From Planctomycetaceae bacterium (GTDB lineage Bacteria > Planctomycetota > Planctomycetia > Pirellulales > Thermoguttaceae), in assembly GCA_003532715.1 (NCBI GenBank), contig DOEZ01000433.1, positions 1 to 10,736 on the forward strand: a stretch of 10,736 bases of DNA, written 5' to 3'. How positions within the stretch are numbered: the first letter of the stretch is position 1; every line of letters starts with the position of its first letter. The position numbers were made by a program, and so were the translations under genes. This document shows positions 1 to 6,712 of this stretch, one piece after another. Under the pieces are notes generated by a model, which was not told where the DNA came from, did not search any database, and was given only the letters and a program-made list of their open reading frames with translations.

Positions 1-348
1 TCCGACTGCAATCCGTCGAATGCCGCCGGAGTCCTTTTCACAACCGTCGGCCGGACCAAACTGCCTGAACGATTCACGTCGTCCTTGAAGACCGACGAGA
101 AGTTCATCCACACGCCCTACACCTTCGCCGAATTGCTTGACGTTTGCGAAAAACTGGCGCGACAGTCGGTCGCGCGCGCCGGAGGCACGATCGAGCAAAC
201 CGACGACGGCGACGTATTCGTCGTTCCGGTCGAACCGGCGCGGCCCGGCAAACTGGAACAATCCTGGGAACCGGGCCCCATCGCCGAGAGTCGTTTTACC
301 GACGCGGAAGTGCGGCTAATCACGGAGGAGCCGGACGACAAACCGTGA
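1..348 (+). CDS. ADP-ribosylglycohydrolase-like protein, 3' end only
   Basis: The frame is open from the first base to a TGA at 346-348, so this is the last 115 residues of a gene that starts upstream of the window. A TTG at 85 is in frame but is not a credible start, because coding continues before it. The fragment opens with S-D-C-N-P-S-N-A-A-G, which resembles the C-terminal metal-binding D-x-D-C-N/A-A-G segment of ADP-ribosylglycohydrolase (DraG/ARH-like) proteins. The rest (ELLDVCEKLARQ, then KLEQSWEPGPIAESRF) matches my memory of a planctomycete branch of that family. Such enzymes remove ADP-ribose from proteins or small molecules using two divalent metal ions. The assignment rests on one motif and family resemblance; the N-terminal metal ligands lie outside the window. 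It is followed by a 119-base gap and the M28 peptidase on the same strand. Confidence 0.6.
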   Translation, partial: SDCNPSNAAGVLFTTVGRTKLPERFTSSLKTDEKFIHTPYTFAELLDVCEKLARQSVARAGGTIEQTDDGDVFVVPVEPARPGKLEQSWEPGPIAESRFTDAEVRLITEEPDDKP

Positions 349-454
349 TGCCTGCCCGGCAAACCGGCACACACGGGGACGGGCGTTCAGAAGGATCGAC
401 AATGCCCGGAGGCAGCTCTCGTGTCGGCGGCTTTCTGATCGAGACACTCGGAAC

Positions 455-459
455 GAGGA
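455..459 (+). promoter_or_regulatory. Ribosome binding site fixing the M28 peptidase start
   Basis: GAGGA lies 8 bases before the ATG at 468. The same frame stays open upstream to 144, but that extension overlaps the end of the preceding gene and would place residues before the signal peptide. The site therefore supports ATG 468. Confidence 0.6.
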
Positions 460-467
460 ATAACGAC

Positions 468-1967
468 ATGATCAACCCGTTGGCAACGTCACGAGCCAAC
501 CTCCGGGCATTTGGACCGTTTCGCGTTTCGGCCATCGCCCTACTGGCCGCCGGTCTCTTTGTCGCGCTGCCGCCCGGCGTCGTTGCCGACGAGCCGGCCG
601 TTCAGGATAACGTCGCCGCCGTCCAGGCGGAGGTGGCGTCCGCAGCCGAGGCTCGGATTCGCCGGACGGTGGAGTTGCTGGCCTCCGACGTGATGGAGGG
701 TCGCGGATTGGGGACCAAGGGGCTCGATCGGGCGGCCGACTACCTGAGCGGCCGGTTCGCCGAGCTTGGCCTCAAGATCGACCTGTGCGGCGGTGGACCG
801 TTTCAGGCGTTTGCCGTGCAAACCCACAAGGACCGAGACCGGCATCGGGTCGATTGGGCCGGCTTTCTGGCCGACGCGGGCCAGAAGCAACAGACAGCCG
901 GCGACGACGCGAACGAGCGAAACGCCGGCAAGCCGGCTGCGGGGACCGACGCGGCCGCCGACCCGAGAACCAACCCAGACGTCGCCCCCCATGACGAGCC
1001 GAAGTCGGGCCCAACGGCCGATTCACGAGCCGATTCCCGGACGGATCCGAGAACCGATTCGCCCAATGACGCCACGGACGATCGTAAGTCGGGCGAATCC
1101 TGGCCCGCCGAGAAGCCGACGAGCAAGTCGCCGCCGAAGACCGTCAAGACAACCATCAAGAACGTCGTCGCCGTGCTCGAAGGCGAAGGGCCCCTGGCGC
1201 ACGAGACAATCGTCATCGGCGCCCACTACGATCACCTGGGCACGCGGCGCGATAAGGACGGCGACAAGACCACCTACTACGGCGCGAACGACAATGCCTC
1301 GGGCACGGCCGCGTTGCTCGAAGTCGCCCGAATCCTCTCTCAGCGCGAAAGTAGACTGCCTCGGCGCGTTGTGTTTGTCGCGTTTTCGGGCGAGGAGCAC
1401 GGCCTGTTGGGCAGCCTGCATTACGTGAACCATCCGCCGATTCGCCTTAACGACACGATCGCCATGATCAACCTCGACATGGTCGGACGGATGGAGGACA
1501 ACTACGCAATGGTCATGGGCATGGGCAGCTCGCCCGCACTGGCCCGATTGACGCGGCAAACGGCCGACGAGCACGGGATCGGCCTGCTGCCGATTCCCAG
1601 CACGAGTCCGTGCAGCGACCACGCGCCGTTCTACTCGCGCCGCGTTCCCGTCGTTTTCTTCTGCACGCTTGGGGACATGCGAGACTATCATCAGCCGACC
1701 GACACGGCGGACAAGATCCACTACCCGGGCATTGAGCGGATTGCTCGAATGACCGCCGATTTGGCGGTCGCGCTGGCCGAGGCCGAGCATCGCCCGGCTT
1801 TCACCGAGGACGGCGTCCAGGGAGCGTTGATACGCGGCGTCATCCGACTCTTCGGCAACGTGGCCAAGCAGATGGCCGAGGAAAAACGCGAGCGAAACGA
1901 GGCTCCAAGGCCGGCCGATGAGCAATCGCGGCCAGACGGTGTGCATCGCCCCACCCTGCAAGAATAA
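468..1967 (+). CDS. Secreted M28 family zinc aminopeptidase
   Basis: A 499-residue predicted co-catalytic zinc exopeptidase that releases N-terminal residues outside the cytoplasm. Residues 1-40 form a Sec-type signal peptide: arginines at 9, 13 and 19, a hydrophobic core about 20-34, and a likely cut after VVA at 40. The M28 ligands and catalytic residues are all present: H253 and D255 in GAHYDHLG, D275 in GANDNASG, the catalytic/ligand pair E309-E310 in FSGEEHG, D337 in INLDMVGR, and H408 in RDYHQPTD. Between the N-terminal part (residues 41-134) and the catalytic core is a disordered Asp/Arg/Pro/Ser-rich stretch, about residues 135-222, roughly where some relatives carry a PA-type insert. 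The C-terminus (about 460-499) is charged and probably unstructured. The start at 468 gives both a signal peptide and a ribosome binding site. The family assignment is firm; the physiological substrate is unknown. Confidence 0.93.
   Translation: MINPLATSRANLRAFGPFRVSAIALLAAGLFVALPPGVVADEPAVQDNVAAVQAEVASAAEARIRRTVELLASDVMEGRGLGTKGLDRAADYLSGRFAELGLKIDLCGGGPFQAFAVQTHKDRDRHRVDWAGFLADAGQKQQTAGDDANERNAGKPAAGTDAAADPRTNPDVAPHDEPKSGPTADSRADSRTDPRTDSPNDATDDRKSGESWPAEKPTSKSPPKTVKTTIKNVVAVLEGEGPLAHETIVIGAHYDHLGTRRDKDGDKTTYYGANDNASGTAALLEVARILSQRESRLPRRVVFVAFSGEEHGLLGSLHYVNHPPIRLNDTIAMINLDMVGRMEDNYAMVMGMGSSPALARLTRQTADEHGIGLLPIPSTSPCSDHAPFYSRRVPVVFFCTLGDMRDYHQPTDTADKIHYPGIERIARMTADLAVALAEAEHRPAFTEDGVQGALIRGVIRLFGNVAKQMAEEKRERNEAPRPADEQSRPDGVHRPTLQE
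1017..1064 (+). repeat. Degenerate 12-bp tandem repeats inside the M28 gene
   Basis: Four consecutive 12-base units encode ADSR, ADSR, TDPR and TDSP (residues 184-199). The units differ mainly at single bases. They sit in the middle of the disordered insertion, and a related A-D-P-R run lies just upstream, so the linker probably grew by in-frame slippage or duplication. Confidence 0.6.
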
Positions 1968-2267
1968 CAAGATGCCCCGGCAATGCGAACGGTCTCGGGC
2001 ATGTTTCGCGAATCCCACGATGTTGCCTTTCTGCATCACATGGCTTCGCTAGCGGGTTCTTTCGCTCCATCGCTACGCGGTGAGGGGCCCTCGCAAGGAG
2101 CGTTCTTGGCGTAATCTCGCACACGGGACGGGCGCCGATTTGCTCCGGGATCGTAATCAACGTAGAGTTTGGCATGGGCTTACACGCATGATTCGCGGGT
2201 GGCCGAATGCTTCGCATCGTGTTGTTTCCACTCATCACCTTGGCCCCGGCAACCACTATCCGATTCC
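1968..2267. other. 300-base gene-free stretch before the GTPase module
   Basis: No convincing coding sequence is visible here; short open frames in it have no start signals or recognisable content. Just after the M28 stop, an imperfect inverted pair (ATGCCCCG near 1972 and CGGGCAT near 1995) could be a weak terminator, with only three T's after it. Around 2141-2169, TTGCTC, 17 bases and TAGAGT form a weak sigma70-like pair (3/6 and 4/6 matches). The promoter of the downstream module is expected in this stretch, but I cannot place it with confidence. Confidence 0.4.
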
Positions 2268-2894
2268 GTGTCCATCGATCCGTCCGTGCAATTCGACGGC
2301 TGGGAAGCCGTCTCCGAATCGCTTGAGAAACTTCTCGCGGAAAACGAGGAATCGGGACAGTTCCTCGTGTCGCGGTTCGAGGTACTGGAATCGCTCGTAA
2401 CCGAGTTCGTTCGGGAGCGAGAGCAGTGCTTGCGCGATAAGGACCGAGCGGAAGAAGATTTGAACAACGCAACAATCCGCCTAGAACGTCTGGACGAGGA
2501 ATACAGGACTGTGCGCGACGAGCGCGATTCACTGCGACAGGAACATGCCCTGCTTGAAGCGGAACTCGACCACGTGCGGCGTCGCGCCGCGCAAGTGGCC
2601 GAACACCTCGAAGATGAACGGCGAGCGGGATCCGAACAGGACGAACACTGGCGAGCCGAGTTCCGACGGCTGAGAAACGTGCTCGAGGAACTGACCTCGC
2701 GCGTCAACGCCGCTCCGCTGCCCGCGCCATCCGTCACGCCAGGCAGGTCCGACGCGGTGGCGACGGCGCCCAGTACCGTCGCGGGACCGTCACAACGATC
2801 GCCGGACGCGGCGCTGGAATCGGTCCGCGAACAATTCGAAATGCTGCAAAAAGATGTAAACCGGCGTCGCAAAGACGACGCTAATCTGGTGTGA
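2268..2894 (+). CDS. Coiled-coil protein, first gene of GTPase module
   Basis: I do not recognise a named family. From the GTG at 2268 it encodes 208 residues. Residues 12-48 are amphipathic helix. Residues about 40-146 are a long, highly charged coiled coil with leucine/valine at heptad-like spacing and few helix breakers. Residues 148-180 are an Ala/Pro/Ser/Thr linker, and 181-205 are a final basic helix. There is no signal peptide or membrane segment, so it should be cytoplasmic. The start is uncertain: TTG 2169 gives an unattractive extension with no ribosome site, and GTG 2286 is also possible; none has a clear Shine-Dalgarno. It lies 67 bases before the FGE-like gene on the same strand, suggesting it belongs to the module, perhaps as an oligomerising adaptor. 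A GrpE-like nucleotide-exchange role for such a helical protein beside a GTPase is conceivable, but no GrpE head domain is visible. Confidence 0.75.
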   Translation: MSIDPSVQFDGWEAVSESLEKLLAENEESGQFLVSRFEVLESLVTEFVREREQCLRDKDRAEEDLNNATIRLERLDEEYRTVRDERDSLRQEHALLEAELDHVRRRAAQVAEHLEDERRAGSEQDEHWRAEFRRLRNVLEELTSRVNAAPLPAPSVTPGRSDAVATAPSTVAGPSQRSPDAALESVREQFEMLQKDVNRRRKDDANLV

Positions 2895-2950
2895 GAGTGT
2901 TTTGCGAAGAGTGTGTCGTGTCGGACAACCCGCCGCGGCGAGACAATCGC

Positions 2951-2955
2951 GGGAG
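2951..2955 (+). promoter_or_regulatory. Ribosome binding site fixing the FGE-like start
   Basis: GGGAG followed by AATCCA places ATG 2962 at normal spacing. The in-frame TTG at 2902 has no such site and would add 20 residues lacking family character, so 2962 is preferred. Confidence 0.6.
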
Positions 2956-2961
2956 AATCCA

Positions 2962-4356
2962 ATGCTAAGGACCGTACAGTTGCGATACGCATGGAGGGGC
3001 AACTTTCGCCAGGCAGTGTTGCTTGGCTCCCTGGGAATCGCCTTCGTGGCCGCCGGGGCACTGGGTGAATACCCCCTTTTGTGGCTCGTCGGCGCCGTAT
3101 TGATGGTCGCGGCCGGAGTAGTCGCTCCTCGCCGCGACGCGATGCCGTCGAAACCGGTCGGTGAGCTGTCGCCGGACGAGAAAGGGCCGGCGCGGCGGCC
3201 GATGCCGGCGTGCCGCTCCACCGACGAATGCGACGCGGACGACTTGCAGAGCGTCGTCGACCAGATGTTGGCCCAAGGCCGTTATACATTGCTGCTTCGG
3301 CCACAGATCGCCACAAACCTCTCCGAGTCACAGTTCGCGCGCGCAATCGGAGCGCTGCAGACGCACATGGCGCTGGTTCCCGACGGGGAGGTCACGCTGG
3401 GGCCTGTCGACGACGCGTTCAACGACGGCCCGCCCGATGCCCGAGATTCGCGATCCGCGAAAACGCACGACGTGGCCGTCAAACGGTTCTTTCTCGACCG
3501 GTATCTTGTGACGAATCGCGAGTACTTCGAGTTCGTCGCGGCCGGTGGCTACCGGCAAGCGTCACTGTGGGACGAGGCGATCCTGCCGGCCGTACTCGAT
3601 TTCGTCGATCGAACCGGCGAGCCGGGACCGCATTTCTGGAAAGAAGGCTGTTTTCTTGAGGGGACGGAGGATGAACCGGTCGTCGGAGTCTGTTGGCACG
3701 AAGCGGTGGCCTACGCACGCTGGGTCGGAAAACGGCTGCCCAGCGACGCCGAGTGGGTCAAGGCCGGCGCTTGGCCCGTGCCCATGGCCAACAACCAGCG
3801 GCTTCAACGCAAGTTTCCCTGGGGCGACGACATGGACCGAACTCGCGCCAACCTGTGGGAGTCCGGACCTGGCCGAATCGTCGGCGTCCGTGAGTTCGCC
3901 GACGGCGTCAGCGTCGGCGGCGTGTATCAGCTTATCGGCAACGTCTGGGAATGGATCAACGCGCCGTTCCACGGAGGTGGACATCCCTTGGGAAGACTGA
4001 ACTTCAAGACGCCGATGAAAGCAATTCGTGGAGGCGCGTTCGACACCTACTTCGACATGCAGGCGACGTGCCAGTTCCAAAGCGGCGATAGCGCGCTGGC
4101 GCGGAAGCGAAACATCGGATTCCGTCTGGCCATCGGCGTTTGTGACCTCGTTCTCGACTACGCGGCCGTCGATCCGACCGTTCGAGAGTCGCTGGCCGAG
4201 CCACTCGGGGCTCGTTCAGACGCGGGCGAGGAACGACGATCGACGACCGACGTGCTCGAAACGTCCGAAGAAACCGTGGACGAAACGAGACGCGAGACAA
4301 TCCACCAACAAGCCTCCGAGGTGGAAGTCGCCTTGGGAGAGGAGTCGCGATCATGA
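2962..4356 (+). CDS. Two-TM protein with FGE/SUMF1-like domain
   Basis: A 464-residue protein. Two hydrophobic helices, about residues 17-35 and 38-55, form a tight hairpin. Arginines flank both ends (3, 8, 12, 16 and 57, 58), so by the positive-inside rule the rest should face the cytoplasm. Residues about 136-392 are a formylglycine-generating-enzyme-sulfatase (SUMF1/EgtB/PvdO) fold: V-P-x-G-E-V-T-L-G, the YLVTNREYFEFVAAGGY strand-helix, RLPSDAEW near 258-265, FPWGDD, GNVWEW at 326-331, R-G-G-A-F at 357-361, and NIGFRLA near its end. The two copper-binding catalytic cysteines of true FGE appear replaced by T362 and Q367; the lone nearby cysteine is C370. It is therefore probably a binding or scaffold version, not an oxidase. 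Residues 393-464 are an acidic disordered tail. Its stop overlaps the GTPase start by 4 bases, implying translational coupling. Confidence 0.85.
   Translation: MLRTVQLRYAWRGNFRQAVLLGSLGIAFVAAGALGEYPLLWLVGAVLMVAAGVVAPRRDAMPSKPVGELSPDEKGPARRPMPACRSTDECDADDLQSVVDQMLAQGRYTLLLRPQIATNLSESQFARAIGALQTHMALVPDGEVTLGPVDDAFNDGPPDARDSRSAKTHDVAVKRFFLDRYLVTNREYFEFVAAGGYRQASLWDEAILPAVLDFVDRTGEPGPHFWKEGCFLEGTEDEPVVGVCWHEAVAYARWVGKRLPSDAEWVKAGAWPVPMANNQRLQRKFPWGDDMDRTRANLWESGPGRIVGVREFADGVSVGGVYQLIGNVWEWINAPFHGGGHPLGRLNFKTPMKAIRGGAFDTYFDMQATCQFQSGDSALARKRNIGFRLAIGVCDLVLDYAAVDPTVRESLAEPLGARSDAGEERRSTTDVLETSEETVDETRRETIHQQASEVEVALGEESRS
4339..4344 (+). promoter_or_regulatory. Ribosome binding site of the GTPase gene
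   Basis: GAGGAG sits 8 bases before ATG 4353, inside the end of the FGE-like gene. Together with the ATGA stop/start overlap it points to coupled translation. Confidence 0.65.
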
Positions 4357-5285
4357 CCAAGAATGTAATTCAGCCGCTCGAATCGTATCGCCTCGCGCAA
4401 TACGCCGTGCCGATGCGCTGCTATCTGTGCGACGCCGAGAATACTTTCGACGCCGAACTCTGCACCCATTGTCTGGCGCCAATGGCCCTGGCCCACCAGG
4501 CCGCCGATCAGGAGGTCCAGCCTCGCATGATCGCGACCGTCGGCGCCAGCAGCGCGGGAAAGACGGTCTACCTCGGCATGTTGATGGACATGCTTTCGCG
4601 ATTGCCGGCGCGCATGCGCGTCGTCACCCGAGGCGCGTTCTCGATCTCGCTACAGCAGAATACGGTGATGGCCCTGTCGCAACGGCACTTCCCTGACAAG
4701 ACGGCCAGCGAACCGGATCGCTGGAACTGGGTACACTGCCAAATACGGCGGCCCGACCGTCCCAACCCGGTCGAACTGATCATGCCCGACATGGCGGGCG
4801 AGGCGATTCTCGAAGAGATCGACCACCCGCACACCTATCGAGTGATCGGATCGTTCTTGAAAAAAAGCGGCGGCATCCTGGCCTTGGTCGACGCCATCTC
4901 GCTTCGCGAGGGACGCCGCGACCACGACTACTTCACCATGAAGCTGTTGAGCTACCTCGCCGAATTGGATAGCGACCCAAGGAGCGGTTGGTGTACGCGG
5001 CCCGTGGCCATCGTCTTCACAAAAGCCGACCAATGCGAAGCGTGCCTCGACAATCCGCTCGCGTTCGCCAGATCGCACGCCACCGGATTGTGGCAGCAAT
5101 GCCAGGAGCGTTTCCCACGCCATCGTTTCTTCGCCTCGGGCGTGGTCGGGGCAATTGCGTATTCCGAGAGCATTCTCGAAGGACATATCGACGTACCACT
5201 CCGGGTCGAGCCGCACGGCATCATCGAGCCGTTCGAGTGGCTGCTCGACGAGACGGCCGATCAAGGAAACAAAAGGAGGCGCTGA
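4353..5285 (+). CDS. Zinc-ribbon GTPase, DO-GTPase2 type
   Basis: A 310-residue predicted cytoplasmic P-loop GTPase of the TRAFAC-like double-GTPase 2 group. Residues 23-40 hold a zinc ribbon (C23-x2-C26 and C37-x2-C40). The P-loop is G64-A-S-S-A-G-K70-T71. The G3 motif is D146-M-A-G after a hydrophobic beta strand. The base-specificity motif is T223-K-A-D226, in place of the canonical NKxD, and favours guanine. The zinc ribbon directly before the GTPase core, and the place immediately upstream of a GAP1 gene, are typical of this group. It should act as a GTP-dependent switch; the GAP1 protein is the likely partner, and the FGE-like protein may recruit it to the membrane. It is sandwiched by a 4-base overlap upstream and a 4-base gap downstream. 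Nothing looks truncated. No activity can be read from sequence beyond nucleotide binding, and the pathway is unknown. Confidence 0.85.
   Translation: MTKNVIQPLESYRLAQYAVPMRCYLCDAENTFDAELCTHCLAPMALAHQAADQEVQPRMIATVGASSAGKTVYLGMLMDMLSRLPARMRVVTRGAFSISLQQNTVMALSQRHFPDKTASEPDRWNWVHCQIRRPDRPNPVELIMPDMAGEAILEEIDHPHTYRVIGSFLKKSGGILALVDAISLREGRRDHDYFTMKLLSYLAELDSDPRSGWCTRPVAIVFTKADQCEACLDNPLAFARSHATGLWQQCQERFPRHRFFASGVVGAIAYSESILEGHIDVPLRVEPHGIIEPFEWLLDETADQGNKRRR
5274..5279 (+). promoter_or_regulatory. Ribosome binding site deciding the GAP1 start (GTG)
   Basis: AGGAGG lies 10 bases before GTG 5290, within the last codons of the GTPase gene. The frame is open back to 5155, but that region is GTPase coding sequence in another frame. 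The near-perfect site and the family N-terminus (IEQAIFTS) fix the start at 5290. Confidence 0.75.
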
Positions 5286-5289
5286 TACC

Positions 5290-6636
5290 GTGATTGAACA
5301 GGCAATCTTCACCTCCGCCGAAACCGATCGGTTGGCGGGCTATCAGGTTGTGGCCGCCAGTCCAGGCGCATCCGTCGCGGACCAGCGCGAACTTGCCATC
5401 TGGGGACCTTCCCACGGATCGCTGATCGACCTGGGACCGGACGGCGTCAGCTTCAACTTCCATCCCCTGCCCAGTGGCGCCTATTGCGTCAGCCGGACCA
5501 CAATGGCCGGCGGGGAATACAGCGGTCGAGGAAGACAAGTCTACACCCAATGCCTCATCGTGCCGAGCGACGAACTCGCCCGATTCGCCAATAACCCATT
5601 CGATGTATTGCGCGCCGCGATGGCCGGCGGATCACTCGAGGTGCAACAACAGATCCCACGACAGCTCGAACCGATGCGACTCTTCGGCCACACGGCCGCC
5701 GTCGATTCGGCGTTGCTCGCGCGGCTGTCGAGCCGGCCGGGCGCCCCGTGGCTCGCCCGCCTGGTCCAGGCCGCCCTCTCCTGTCCCAGTCTGGCCATCG
5801 CCGGCGCCGTCGAACCCGAACACCTGATCGCCGGACTCTTGAACTGCCTCCCGCCCGAGTGCCGTACGCAGTTCTCCTTTTCCACGGGACTGCGATACTC
5901 GCCGCGCCGGCCGTTCCGCATTACCACGCTGGCCGACGATCCAGCCGAGTTGCGGCAGACACAACGCCGTCAAGGCACGACCGTGCTCGACGCGTCGAAC
6001 CCGAACCTGGCCGAATTCGCGCCGATCGACGGTTGGCCTCGGTTGATCGAGCACGTCTTGAAGTCCGGAAAAGTCTCGTTCTTGGCCTCGCAGTTTTCAA
6101 AACGTCGCTTCGAGCTGACACCCGACGATCTGCCCGCCTTGGCTCTGCAGCTCATGGAGGAATTCGACGCCAGCGCCCTTCCCTCGAAGAAACGCGACGA
6201 CGCAAGCGCCAGACGCAAATCGGCCGAGTCGGCCAAGCCGGGCGATTGGCTCGACGGGCTGCAGCAAGCGCACGCCGCCCATCGACGCTTTCGCGGCAGC
6301 GCGACGCTCTCGACGCCCAGCGCCCAGAAACCGACCGGCCCGGCACACCAACTCAGTACGAACTGTCCCGAGGTCCTCGAACGACTGGAACAAGTTGACG
6401 ACCTGGTGTTCGAGGCGATCGACGGCAACGCCGAGGCGCTGGCGAAGCTGCGCGAGACGTGGCCCAAGCTGCACGAAGAACTGGCCGAGCCGCTGATGGC
6501 CGAGTCGCGCGAACAATACCTGCGCCACGCCTTGTTCATCTGGCAGGGAAGCGTCACGCAAAGCGGCGTCCACGACCCGGCACGCGCGGTCCACGCCCTC
6601 GAAGTCCTCTCGATCCTCTTCGACGAAACACCGTAG
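5290..6636 (+). CDS. GTPase-associated protein 1 (GAP1-N2 type)
   Basis: A 448-residue protein starting at GTG. Residues 1-135 match the GAP1 N-terminal domain type 2: it opens I-E-Q-A-I-F-T-S, followed by GYQVVAASPG near 18-27, SGAYCVSRT, and GGEYSGRGRQVYTQCLIV. Residues about 140-235 (APWLARLVQAAL to TTVLDASN, including QFSFSTGLRYS) fit the helical/strand GAP1 middle region. After a charged linker (about 295-350), residues 354-448 are helical, with a leucine pattern suited to protein-protein contact. No membrane segment or catalytic motif is visible. In known architectures GAP1 is encoded next to a DO-GTPase, as here, and is thought to work with it; whether it stimulates GTP hydrolysis, senses a signal or acts as effector is not established. 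It is the last gene of the module and ends 76 bases before the stop of the convergent minus-strand operon. Confidence 0.85.
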   Translation: MIEQAIFTSAETDRLAGYQVVAASPGASVADQRELAIWGPSHGSLIDLGPDGVSFNFHPLPSGAYCVSRTTMAGGEYSGRGRQVYTQCLIVPSDELARFANNPFDVLRAAMAGGSLEVQQQIPRQLEPMRLFGHTAAVDSALLARLSSRPGAPWLARLVQAALSCPSLAIAGAVEPEHLIAGLLNCLPPECRTQFSFSTGLRYSPRRPFRITTLADDPAELRQTQRRQGTTVLDASNPNLAEFAPIDGWPRLIEHVLKSGKVSFLASQFSKRRFELTPDDLPALALQLMEEFDASALPSKKRDDASARRKSAESAKPGDWLDGLQQAHAAHRRFRGSATLSTPSAQKPTGPAHQLSTNCPEVLERLEQVDDLVFEAIDGNAEALAKLRETWPKLHEELAEPLMAESREQYLRHALFIWQGSVTQSGVHDPARAVHALEVLSILFDETP

Positions 6637-6656
6637 GACGCGACGGACAGCCCTGG

Positions 6657-6674
6657 GGTGCGTCTGGACGCACC
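6657..6674. terminator. Hairpin between convergent operons
   Basis: GGTGCGTC, TG, GACGCACC forms a perfect 8-bp inverted repeat (7 bp with a four-base loop) in the 76 bases separating two convergent gene stops. There is no T-run on either strand, so it is a candidate bidirectional terminator only by position and structure. Confidence 0.4.
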
Positions 6675-6712
6675 GCCGACAGCGCGGTGGACTCCGTCCG
6701 CACCACCGACGA

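Noticed and set aside
1023..2039. Long minus-strand open frame opposite the M28 gene
   Set aside because: It is the shadow of a high-GC coding gene: the plus frame has all M28 catalytic motifs, and this frame has none of any family.
2169..2267. TTG 2169 as start of the coiled-coil gene
   Set aside because: The added residues are Cys/Ser/His/Pro-rich and unlike the rest of the protein, with no ribosome site; GTG 2268 begins where the helical character starts.
2180..3346. 388-codon minus-strand frame opposite the coiled-coil and FGE-like genes
   Set aside because: Composition is Ser/Arg-rich, as expected from reading charged helical coding sequence backwards, and it spans two real genes and their gap.
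2962..4356. FGE-like gene as a diversity-generating retroelement target
   Set aside because: Such targets can have an FGE/C-type-lectin fold with a variable C-terminus, but no reverse transcriptase or template repeat is present and the domain is followed by about 70 tail residues.
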